Positions 1-5,042 are shown, counted from the first letter of the stretch. The stretch: 7,116 nucleotides of DNA from Caldora sp. SIO3E6 (GCA_010672185.1 JAAHHL010000345.1:1-7116), one strand, 5' to 3'. Program-made: numbers and translations. Notes: a model not told the origin generated them from the sequence alone.

Positions 1-1120
1 TGATTTGTTCGGTACACTCGTGATCAATAATTTCCAGACGCCGCTTCACTTCCGGAGCTAAGTCACGACGTTTCAGCAGCAATTTAGTTAGGGTACGAAT
101 GGTAGTTAGAGGTGTGCGGATCTCGTGAGTTAGAGCTTGTAGCAATTCCACATCGGGGGTTGCTTCCTCCAAATTGGGAATTTTTTTAGCTCCTCGCTCC
201 TCAGTTTTGACCATTGGTTGCCAGCGAGGCTGTTTGTCTGGATTAAAACTGGGCTGCTTCTGGAAAGTTGTACTAGTTACAGCTTGCTTATTTGTTTGCA
301 GTGAGTGATGAAGGGATGTAAAGGTATTCACATCAGATTGGGTTCGCTCCGATTGAGCAATTAAATGCTCACAAGGAACTGATATGGTGTCGATTTGTTC
401 CGTTTGAGGGGTTGCTGGTAGGTTCTGTAGGAGTAGACGACTAAATTGCATCACCGTTCGGTAATCCGGCGTTTGGGGTGGAAACTTTTGGACTAGAGCC
501 TCTAGGTGATGGAGTTGATGGGAACTAGTTAACAACATCCGAGGATACAAAGATGCCCAAGCTTGTTGAACATCTTGAGGATCGAAGGAAAACCGAAAGG
601 CTCGATTACCATTCTGATTATCCCCCGCAGCCATGACCAAACTAAAGCTAGGGGAAAAAACCACACAAAATTGCTCTTTTGCCAAAGGATCCCCTGGGAG
701 CAAAGGTAGCTCATAGGCAGTACTAGTCATCTGTTGAGTCTGGTAGGTTGTTGCCGGAGGCAACAAACAAGGCATCCCAGCCAAAGGATTGAATAATTCG
801 TAAGTAAAAGTTCCTGTCTGGAAGTGAGCCAAGACATCTGGGTTACATAAGACCGGTGTCGGACCAGCTATAATCAATCCTTGAAGGGATGAGGAGCGAC
901 TAGCAGTCCCATCAGAGTCTAAGGGGGCAATCGCTTCTAAGAGTAACTGTTCTAGGGAAGCGATCGCACTTGACCATTCCCGCTGGGCTTTGGCTACTGC
1001 GGTATCATATCCTTTTGTCTTGCGATTGGCTGCATCTTGTTGAGCAACCTGCTCCTTGAACCCATTCTGTTGAGCCTGGGTCAAAATTTCGCTTAAGTTA
1101 GGCAAAAACCATTTTTGCAC
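1..1120 (-). CDS. Sensor histidine kinase, N-terminal part (cut by left edge)
   Basis: An open minus-strand frame runs from a GTG at 1118-1120 to the left edge without a stop: 373 codons, with the C-terminus missing. It begins MQKWFLPNLSEILTQAQQNG. At residues 326-345 it has a classic H-box, LQALTHEIRTPLTTIRTLTK, with the phospho-accepting His at about residue 332 (CAC at 125-127), followed by a dimerisation helix (LLLKRRDLAPEVKRRLEIID). The HATPase_c domain should lie beyond base 1. The first 320 or so residues show no membrane segment; they look like the soluble N-terminal region of a conserved cyanobacterial kinase family (LIIAGPTPVLCNP; EQFCVVFSPSFSLVMAAG; FRFSFDPQDVQQAW), followed by a low-complexity polar linker at about 240-320. 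The ligand is unknown. The in-frame GTG at 1121-1123 is an alternative start; an in-frame TAA at 1127-1129 rules out anything further upstream. No strong ribosome binding site is seen. The kinase call is firm; its pathway is not known. Confidence 0.87.
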   Translation of the reverse strand, partial: MQKWFLPNLSEILTQAQQNGFKEQVAQQDAANRKTKGYDTAVAKAQREWSSAIASLEQLLLEAIAPLDSDGTASRSSSLQGLIIAGPTPVLCNPDVLAHFQTGTFTYELFNPLAGMPCLLPPATTYQTQQMTSTAYELPLLPGDPLAKEQFCVVFSPSFSLVMAAGDNQNGNRAFRFSFDPQDVQQAWASLYPRMLLTSSHQLHHLEALVQKFPPQTPDYRTVMQFSRLLLQNLPATPQTEQIDTISVPCEHLIAQSERTQSDVNTFTSLHHSLQTNKQAVTSTTFQKQPSFNPDKQPRWQPMVKTEERGAKKIPNLEEATPDVELLQALTHEIRTPLTTIRTLTKLLLKRRDLAPEVKRRLEIIDHECTEQI

Positions 1121-1196
1121 CACGATTTATCACCATTAACTGGGAGTCCAGTACTTATAAATGTTTGTTCTCTTGATTAAGAGGATAACCATATTA

Positions 1197-1270
1197 TCTA
1201 TCTTTCTCAGGTAGTAGAACCGAACCTATCAGTCGCAATTGCCGTTTCTGATGAATCTGAGATAGAAAGA
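1197..1270. repeat. Nested inverted repeat, possible structured leader or terminator
   Basis: The outer arms are TCTATCTTTCTCAG (1197-1210) and CTGAGATAGAAAGA (1257-1270), complementary at 12 of 14 positions. Within them lie a second pair, ATCAG (1228-1232) and CTGAT (1248-1252), and at the centre a perfect 8-bp palindrome GCAATTGC (1235-1242). The 46-nt space between the outer arms is therefore itself organised. There is no T-run, so it does not look like an ordinary intrinsic terminator. It lies about 75-150 nt upstream of the kinase GTG on the transcribed strand, so it could be part of that gene's leader. The function is inferred from position only. Confidence 0.45.
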
Positions 1271-1293
1271 CAAGGCAAGTATTTATACTCACT

Positions 1294-1361
1294 AATTCTC
1301 AATTCTCAATTCTCAATTCTCAATTCTCAATTCTCCATTCTCAATTCTCCATTCTCCATTC
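1294..1361. repeat. Heptamer tandem repeat (AATTCTC)n
   Basis: About 9.7 tandem 7-bp units: six perfect AATTCTC, then CATTCTC, AATTCTC, CATTCTC and a partial CATTCT. The array runs to the base next to the hrcA stop codon (TAA on the minus strand at 1362-1364). It resembles the short tandemly repeated heptamers common between genes in filamentous cyanobacteria. Variant units cluster at the hrcA-proximal end, which suggests the perfect copies are the more recent expansions. Confidence 0.9.
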
Positions 1362-2438
1362 TTACGCCGTCTGACTCAAAGTATCAGTAAGATAATTAGC
1401 TGCAGCTTTAACTAGAGCGATCGCATTTTCGTAAATCATCCGAGTTGGCCCCAAAATACCCACGCTGCCCACAGGTAAATTATCCTGCTGATAAGTAGCA
1501 CAAACTAGGGTACAGGTACGCATTGGTTCTAGGGGATTTTCCGAGCCAATGCGCACTTTCACCTGAGACTTCGATTCCGGATAACTGGGTAACTCAAAGA
1601 TTACTGGCCAAAGTTGCTCTTGTTCCTCTTCCAAAAGGTGCAAAAGCATCTGGACTTGCTGCAACTCAGAAAATTCTGGCTGACGCAACACTTCTGAGAG
1701 TCCACGAATCATAATGGGTGTAGGAACAGGTGCTTGGGCGCGACGGTTCAACTGAGTCAACAAAGTCTTGACAAAGTCCGTATACTGGGCAAATTCTCTG
1801 CCTAGTTCACTCCAATTTAAGGTAGCTAGTTCACCTAATACTCGTCCCCGCAACTTACTATTCAAAAAATTAGATAATATCTGTAACTCCCGTTCGATAT
1901 TCGACTCATCAACTAAAGTCTGATCCTCTGATTGGGGTAGTTCCATCAAAATCGATTGAGTTTCATAGGCATCTGTTACTACAATCAGCATTGCTTGTCC
2001 TGCCTCAATTTGCATTAACTGCAAATGCCGTAAGCGGGTAGTACGATTTTGAGGCATAGTAATCAAGGCAATGTAACCACTGATGCTAGCCAAGATCTGT
2101 GCCGCATCTCGTAGCAATGCCTCAAAACTCGCATCTTCGCACTTCAGTTGATCTGTGAGCATGTGCCCCAGTTGATGTCCCAAGGTATCCGAAGGAGCCA
2201 TCAGTCGATCAACATAAATGCGGTAGCCAGAGTCAGAGGGAATCCTGCCCGCAGAAGTATGGGGTTGATACAAAAATCCAGATTTTTCCAAAGCGCCCAT
2301 ACAAGTGCGAATTGTCGCAGGACTAACACTAAGGTTGAAACCCTGTGCCAAAGCTTTGGAACCAACTGGTTCTGCCGTCGCAATGTAGTGACGGATAGTA
2401 CAAGCAAGAATATGTTTTTGCCGATTAGTCAGACGCAT
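1362..2438 (-). CDS. hrcA: Heat-inducible transcription repressor HrcA
   Basis: The 358-residue product matches the usual length of HrcA, the dimeric repressor that binds CIRCE operators (TTAGCACTC-N9-GAGTGCTAA) upstream of groE genes and depends on GroEL for activity. The N-terminal winged helix (about 1-80) carries the family signatures: LTNRQKHILACTIRHYI, then EPVGSKAL, SVSPATIRTCMGALEKSGFL and QPHTSAGRIPSDSGYRIYVD. The central and C-terminal GAF-like/dimerisation region follows (about 100-350) and includes GYIALITMPQ and VGSVGILGPTRMIYENAI near the end. The ATG at 2436-2438 is used, directly before the MRLTNRQ motif; the region upstream (GTTGTTCACATTTTGC) lacks a good Shine-Dalgarno. One oddity: the recognition-helix motif, normally ATIRN, reads ATIRT here. 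No CIRCE is visible in the window, so autoregulation is not supported by sequence. The family call is very secure. Confidence 0.97.
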   Translation of the reverse strand: MRLTNRQKHILACTIRHYIATAEPVGSKALAQGFNLSVSPATIRTCMGALEKSGFLYQPHTSAGRIPSDSGYRIYVDRLMAPSDTLGHQLGHMLTDQLKCEDASFEALLRDAAQILASISGYIALITMPQNRTTRLRHLQLMQIEAGQAMLIVVTDAYETQSILMELPQSEDQTLVDESNIERELQILSNFLNSKLRGRVLGELATLNWSELGREFAQYTDFVKTLLTQLNRRAQAPVPTPIMIRGLSEVLRQPEFSELQQVQMLLHLLEEEQEQLWPVIFELPSYPESKSQVKVRIGSENPLEPMRTCTLVCATYQQDNLPVGSVGILGPTRMIYENAIALVKAAANYLTDTLSQTA

Positions 2439-2574
2439 CTACTAGCAAAATGTGAACAACCAGTGAATTCAATCAGGTTTTAGGAAGATGCAAATCCCGT
2501 TAACGTTGTTTTTAAGATAACAGAAGAAAGTCACGGGGAGCGAATTCAGCTAAACTTCTAAGTAGGTTTGGATA

Positions 2575-2602
2575 ATTATAGTTAGGCAGTGAGGACTTTC
2601 AT
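2575..2602 (-). promoter_or_regulatory. Candidate hrcA promoter
   Basis: On the minus strand a perfect TATAAT (2575-2580) is preceded at 16 bp by ATGAAA (2597-2602, 4 of 6 matches to TTGACA). The -35-like hexamer is the last degenerate unit of a heptamer block. Transcription would begin near 2568, leaving a 5' leader of about 130 nt before the hrcA ATG. The -10 is strong and the -35 weak. Confidence 0.35.
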
Positions 2603-2620
2603 TTGTCCTTTGTCATTGGT
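2596..2620 (-). repeat. Short fragment of ATGACAA-type heptamer array
   Basis: Read on the minus strand this block is ACCA-ATGACAA-AGGACAA-ATGAAAG. The run CCAATGACAAAGGACAA is built from the same units, ATGACAA and AGGACAA, as the much longer plus-strand array at 4964-5033. The two copies have opposite orientations in the window, so this is a dispersed repeat family and not a local duplication. Confidence 0.7.
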
Positions 2621-2626
2621 AAGAGT

Positions 2627-2656
2627 TTGACCTATGTTTACTTTTCTTAACATAAT
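2627..2656 (+). promoter_or_regulatory. Orphan sigma70-like promoter
   Basis: TTGACC (2627-2632) and CATAAT (2651-2656) each match 5 of 6 consensus bases and are 18 bp apart. No plus-strand gene follows until 3301, and the rhodanese gene in between is on the opposite strand. Transcripts would start near 2663 and either be a short RNA or run antisense to the rhodanese gene. It may be a chance match in AT-rich DNA. Confidence 0.3.
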
Positions 2657-2714
2657 TCAGTTTATTTGCACGTACCTACTCAGCTAGTACAGCGCTGCGA
2701 AAATAACCCGTCAC

Positions 2715-2733
2715 AAAAAAAAGCTTAAAAAGC
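2715..2733 (-). terminator. Weak intrinsic terminator after the rhodanese gene
   Basis: On the minus strand, GCTT-TTT-AAGC (2733-2723) is followed at once by eight T residues (2722-2715). The T-run is ideal, but the stem is only four base pairs, so efficiency is doubtful. It lies about 40 nt beyond the rhodanese stop codon, in the right orientation for that gene. Confidence 0.3.
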
Positions 2734-2765
2734 CTCCTGCCTCCTGCCTTCTGCCTCCTGCCTTC
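2732..2765. repeat. Heptamer tandem repeat (GCCTCCT)n
   Basis: Nearly five 7-bp units: GCCTCCT, GCCTCCT, GCCTTCT, GCCTCCT, GCCTTC. The array ends six bases from the rhodanese stop codon, just as the AATTCTC array abuts the hrcA stop. In the rhodanese transcript it reads as repeated GGAGGCA/GAAGGCA, so the 3' end would carry several Shine-Dalgarno-like GGAGG motifs with no start codon to serve. Confidence 0.85.
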
Positions 2766-2771
2766 AAAGCA

Positions 2772-3131
2772 CTAGTACTGAGGAATACGATAATCGACCC
2801 TGAGTGAGTAAGCATCAATACCCCCCATCACATTTTTAACATTGGTGAATCCTTGAGTAAGTAACCATTGACACATTTGAGCTGAGCGACTGCCATGATG
2901 ACAGATAACCAAGGTTTCAGTATTGGGGTCAAAACGAGTGGTAATTTGGTCTGACCATTCAGCAAATTCACTCAAGGGTAGTATCTCAAAGCCTTCGATC
3001 TTCGCGATCGCAACTTCCTGTATTTCTCGCACATCAATCAGCTGTAGCTCTTCAGGAGACTCTGCCATACGCTGAGCTAGTTGTTCAACGCTGATTTCGG
3101 GAATGGGTTTATTAAAAGATTGTGCTGCCAT
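2772..3131 (-). CDS. Single-domain rhodanese-like sulfurtransferase
   Basis: A 119-residue protein consisting of one rhodanese domain, probably cytoplasmic as no signal peptide or membrane segment is seen. Family members carry a sulfane sulfur on the active-site Cys and pass it to thiols or cyanide; the substrate here is unknown. The N-terminal half has PEISVEQLAQRM and LIDVRE (31-36). The active-site loop is CHHGSR with Cys77 and Arg82, a good CxxGxR loop, so catalysis looks intact. MGGIDAYSLRVD near the C-terminus is the usual closing motif. I use the ATG at 3129-3131, giving MAAQSF; an in-frame TTG one codon upstream (3132-3134) is possible but less likely. The gene stands alone and diverges from the toxin-antitoxin pair across 169 bp. 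Similar small rhodaneses are common in cyanobacteria. Confidence 0.93.
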   Translation of the reverse strand: MAAQSFNKPIPEISVEQLAQRMAESPEELQLIDVREIQEVAIAKIEGFEILPLSEFAEWSDQITTRFDPNTETLVICHHGSRSAQMCQWLLTQGFTNVKNVMGGIDAYSLRVDYRIPQY

Positions 3132-3300
3132 CAAATTTTATCTTGTTTATTGTTCTTTGTAGGGCGTGAAAGCTGTTAACTAAGGCATTTTTTCTGCTAT
3201 TTATAGTATAGTCTCTCACAAAAATGTTAAACTAATAAGACAATAAACTCGATTTGTACTCTATAGTTGAGTAAGGTCTTAATATTAACGGAGGTTAATC
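3132..3300. promoter_or_regulatory. Divergent control region, rhodanese / toxin-antitoxin
   Basis: This 169-bp AT-rich spacer must hold promoters for both directions. For the rhodanese (minus), TTAACA (3225-3230) lies 19 bp from TATAAA (3200-3205), a weak pairing. For the toxin-antitoxin genes I see TATAGT at 3262-3267 without a good -35. A perfect 10-bp palindrome TTAATATTAA (3279-3288) sits just before the antitoxin ribosome binding site and is a candidate autoregulatory operator, by analogy with other toxin-antitoxin operons. Confidence 0.3.
3290..3294 (+). promoter_or_regulatory. Strong ribosome binding site of the antitoxin gene
   Basis: GGAGG lies six bases before the ATG at 3301 and is the best Shine-Dalgarno directly preceding a start codon in the window. 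It fixes the start of the DUF433 gene. The downstream toxin lacks its own strong site and would depend on translational coupling, which favours antitoxin excess. Confidence 0.75.
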
Positions 3301-3534
3301 ATGATAGATCGTGCTGCTCTATTAGCTCGAATTACACAAACTCCTGGAAAATGCGGCGGTCGTCCTTGTATTCGAGAGATGCGAATTAGAGTCAGCGATA
3401 TTCTCGAAACTTTAGCAGATAACGTCCCGGTTAGTGAAATTTTAGAAGACTTTCCTGATCTTGAACCTGAGGATATTCAAGCATGTCTGTTATTTGCTGC
3501 ACTTCAAATCGATTTTCCTAAAGTAGCGGTATGA
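3301..3534 (+). CDS. DUF433-family antitoxin (VapB45-like)
   Basis: A 77-residue protein of the DUF433 family (COG2442). The N-terminal part has the diagnostic CGGRPCIREMRIRV (18-31), matching the family pattern GGxPxIxGTRIxV; the rest, VPVSEILEDFPDLEPEDIQA (42-61), fits the helix-turn-helix characteristic of the family. Such proteins commonly precede a PIN-like gene and are predicted DNA-binding antitoxins; Mycobacterium tuberculosis VapB45 belongs to this group. The stop overlaps the next start by ATGA (3531-3534), a translational coupling typical of toxin-antitoxin operons. A strong ribosome binding site precedes it. By family analogy it would repress its own promoter and neutralise the toxin. 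Family assignment is firm; the toxin-antitoxin function is inferred from the pairing. Confidence 0.9.
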   Translation: MIDRAALLARITQTPGKCGGRPCIREMRIRVSDILETLADNVPVSEILEDFPDLEPEDIQACLLFAALQIDFPKVAV

Positions 3535-3875
3535 TTTTTTGGTTAAATGCTCAACTACCCCCTAGCTTGTCACAATGGCTGACTGATACATTTGGGGTTA
3601 ATGCCTTGGCGCTTCGGGATTTGGACTTGAGAGAAGCACAAGATATTGATATTTTCACCGCAGCAAAAACTAATGGATTGGGAACAGTTATTATTACAAA
3701 AGATCGAGATTTTGTTGATTTAGTAGTTCGTCAGGGAATTCCACCTCAAATTCTTTGGTTAACTTGCGGAAATATCAGTAATCGAGATTTAAAACGTATT
3801 TTTATTAGTGCTTTTCCAGAAGCATTAACTTTATTAGAGCAAGGCGAACCTATTGTAGAAATTGGTAGAGCCTAA
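3531..3875 (+). CDS. DUF5615-family PIN-like toxin (VapC45-like ribonuclease)
   Basis: A 114-residue protein of the DUF5615 / COG4634 PIN-like family, predicted metal-dependent ribonuclease toxins. Recognisable blocks are AQLPPSLSQWL (7-17), ALRDLDLREAQDIDIFTAA (27-45), the hallmark TKDRDF (56-61, with Asp58 and Asp60), and PPQILWLTCGNISNRDLKRI (70-89). The first acidic residue of the fold, usually Asp in the N-terminal strand (DAQLPP or DENLPP), is Asn6 here, so the metal site may be weakened. Glu35, Asp38 and Asp40 remain as candidate acidic ligands. The start overlaps the antitoxin stop by four bases. A cellular target cannot be read from sequence. I am confident of the family, less so that the enzyme is active. 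Confidence 0.88.
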   Translation: MIFWLNAQLPPSLSQWLTDTFGVNALALRDLDLREAQDIDIFTAAKTNGLGTVIITKDRDFVDLVVRQGIPPQILWLTCGNISNRDLKRIFISAFPEALTLLEQGEPIVEIGRA

Positions 3876-3892
3876 TTTCCGCGCAATTTTTT
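3858..3892 (+). terminator. Possible terminator at the end of the toxin gene
   Basis: GAAATTGG (3858-3865) can pair with CC-T-AATTTC (3871-3879) around a TAGAG loop with one bulged T; the stop codon lies within the stem. A T6 run (3887-3892) follows, but seven bases separate it from the stem and the stem is AT-rich. It is in the right place for the toxin-antitoxin operon, but weak. Confidence 0.25.
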
Positions 3893-3940
3893 CATCAAAA
3901 GAGATCCCCTAGAGCACCAATATTGATTACATTACCAAAA

Positions 3941-4762
3941 TTAGGGCAAGCTATCGGGAGCAACACCTAATTGTAAAAGGCGATCGCGTAACTGTTGGTT
4001 TTTCTGGCGTTCTTCCTCTAAAGTAGCTTCTGCTCGTTCAGCTCTTTGTTGTTCACTCTCAGCTCGTTCATCTGGTGTGGGAACCCACTCCCCAAACTCA
4101 TCATAAAAGCGCAACCACAGTCCCGTTACTCCCTCATAACTCCCTTGCCATAAACCCAATCCTAACCCCAACTCCTCTAGCCACAACTTTCCTTCAGATA
4201 GCTCTAACTTCTCGTATTTCCCTGACTGTAAAACAAAACCCCGAAACTGATTCTTATAGCGGTCATAGATGACATAATAAGGGACTTGTAAGATTTCTTC
4301 GTAAACTTCCCATTTCGTTGGTTTGGCTTCCTCTTTGCGCTCCGTTTTGCCTAAATCTTCATTCTCTGTACCTGGAGAAGCTAATTCTACCACCAGAAAA
4401 GGACTGACTTGCTCTTCCCAAATCACATAACTCAGGCGTAATTCTTGTTGAAGAGTACTGCGCTGAGCCCCCAATACCAAAAACCAATCTGGTCTTTTAT
4501 ACCAGAGAGGATGCTTGCTGTCGTAGTACAGATTCAAATCGCTGGCAATAAAATAATCCTGTTGAGGGTAACGAGGAGATTGACAGGTTTTTTTCAGCAA
4601 ATCCGGTTGATAATCGTGAAATTGGTCGGGCAAACCAGGCTCCTCTGGATCTTCGCTAGGCAAATCGTACATAGTCGGCAGATTACTTTCACCTCCTGGG
4701 AGTGGTTGGAGGTGAGTTGTAGATGAGTTCTGCCTTGAGTGAAGTGTGGGAAGTTGAGCCAT
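3941..4762 (-). CDS. Uma2-family (DUF820) putative endonuclease
   Basis: With the ATG at 4760-4762 the product has 273 residues. Uma2 proteins have a PD-(D/E)XK nuclease fold, are greatly expanded in cyanobacteria, and have no proven function. Key blocks are YDLPSEDPEEPGLPDQFH (32-49), ASDLNLYYD (73-81), YKRPDW (88-93, likely Asp92), PFLVVELASPGTE (121-133, likely Glu126), KPTKWEVYEEIL (147-158) and PYYVIYDRY (161-169). The C-terminal 230-265 is a charged coiled-coil-like tail (ERAESEQQRAERAEATLEEE), common in this subfamily. The frame stays open upstream to 4879, but that extension mostly translates a 9-mer repeat into Leu-Ser-Ser units, so I reject it. Met31 (ATG 4670-4672), directly before the conserved YDLPSEDP, is an alternative start; the nearby AGGAGG (4692-4697) is 19 nt away, too far to decide the case. 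Confidence 0.88.
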   Translation of the reverse strand: MAQLPTLHSRQNSSTTHLQPLPGGESNLPTMYDLPSEDPEEPGLPDQFHDYQPDLLKKTCQSPRYPQQDYFIASDLNLYYDSKHPLWYKRPDWFLVLGAQRSTLQQELRLSYVIWEEQVSPFLVVELASPGTENEDLGKTERKEEAKPTKWEVYEEILQVPYYVIYDRYKNQFRGFVLQSGKYEKLELSEGKLWLEELGLGLGLWQGSYEGVTGLWLRFYDEFGEWVPTPDERAESEQQRAERAEATLEEERQKNQQLRDRLLQLGVAPDSLP

Positions 4763-4800
4763 TGAGTGAATGGGGATAACGGGTAAGCGAAAAAAGGCTG

Positions 4801-4854
4801 GGGAGCTGAGGGAGCTGAGGGAGCTGAGGGAGCTGAGGGAGCTGAGGGAGAAGA
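4801..4854. repeat. 9-mer tandem repeat (GGGAGCTGA)n
   Basis: Five perfect copies of GGGAGCTGA (4801-4845) and one degenerate copy, GGGAGAAGA (4846-4854). Because 9 is divisible by 3 the array stays open in several frames, giving Leu-Ser-Ser units on the minus strand and Glu-Leu-Arg units on the plus strand. With the Uma2 start placed at 4762 the array falls in that gene's 5' leader. Confidence 0.9.
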
Positions 4855-4859
4855 GAGAA

Positions 4860-4886
4860 CTTATAATTTTTGGACACAAAGCTCAA
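4860..4886 (-). promoter_or_regulatory. Possible promoter of the Uma2 gene
   Basis: On the minus strand TTGAGC (4881-4886) and TATAAG (4860-4865) are 15 bp apart, slightly short of the 17-bp optimum. If used, the 9-mer array would be transcribed as a 5' leader of roughly 90 nt, and the upstream ATG at 4877-4879 would lie inside the promoter, agreeing with a start at 4762 or later. Confidence 0.25.
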
Positions 4887-4963
4887 GAAATCCCACCCAA
4901 AATTTCACCTCACCTGGGGATAACAAGGTCTTACTCACAAGTGTACTCCATTCATTAGTACAA

Positions 4964-5033
4964 AAGACCAATGACAAATGACAAATGACAAATGACAAAT
5001 GACAAATGACAAAGGACAAAAGACCAATGACAA
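4964..5033 (+). repeat. Heptamer tandem repeat (ATGACAA)n
   Basis: Ten 7-bp units without a gap: AAGACCA, six perfect ATGACAA, AGGACAA, AAGACCA, ATGACAA. The start AAGACCA-ATGACAA recurs at the end, so part of a higher-order unit has been copied. The same family appears in reverse at 2596-2620. The array ends three bases before a consensus -10 box. Confidence 0.92.
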
Positions 5034-5042
5034 ACCTATAAT
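5013..5042 (+). promoter_or_regulatory. Candidate DUF3352 promoter using a heptamer unit as -35
   Basis: A perfect TATAAT (5037-5042) lies 18 bp after AGGACA (5013-5018), a variant heptamer unit matching TTGACA at 4 of 6 positions. Transcription would start near 5049, giving a leader of about 54 nt before the ATG at 5103. The -10 is strong; the role of the heptamer as a -35 is inferred. Confidence 0.4.

Larger units (their letters stand above)
1121..1361. other. Intergenic gap between hrcA and the kinase gene
   Basis: This 241-bp stretch lies downstream of hrcA and upstream of the kinase, both on the minus strand. It holds a heptamer array next to the hrcA stop, a nested inverted repeat at 1197-1270, and a small hairpin CTCTT-GATT-AAGAG at 1170-1183. 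Minus-strand -10-like hexamers are present (GATAAT, 1193-1198; TATAAG, 1154-1159), but neither has a convincing -35 partner, so I do not call a kinase promoter. Confidence 0.5.
2439..2771. other. Intergenic gap between the rhodanese gene and hrcA
   Basis: A 333-bp gap with no credible gene. From the hrcA side it holds a palindrome CGTTAACG near 2498-2505, a minus-strand TATAAT with a short heptamer block behind it, a plus-strand sigma70-like site at 2627-2656, an A-rich stretch that reads as a T-run terminator on the minus strand, and a GCCTCCT heptamer array. These are listed separately. No CIRCE operator is seen. Confidence 0.6.

Noticed and set aside
529..714. Minus-strand 61-codon frame
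   Set aside because: It lies inside the kinase gene in a different frame; the kinase frame is open from 1120 to the left edge and carries the H-box.
2148..2483. Plus-strand open frame of 111 codons over the hrcA 5' region, and the minus-strand one at 2201-2407
   Set aside because: Both lie in other frames over the conserved hrcA N-terminus, show no family motif and lack ribosome binding sites.
2439..2600. CIRCE operator upstream of hrcA
   Set aside because: I looked for TTAGCACTC-N9-GAGTGCTAA on both strands here and across the window and found no match, not even a convincing half-site.
4770..4958. Plus-strand frame with Glu-Leu-Arg repeats
   Set aside because: It is the translation of the 9-mer DNA repeat; nothing outside the repeat looks like a protein.
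4964..5033. Possible CRISPR array
   Set aside because: The units are 7 bp, directly tandem, with no spacers, and no cas gene is present. This is a short tandem repeat.
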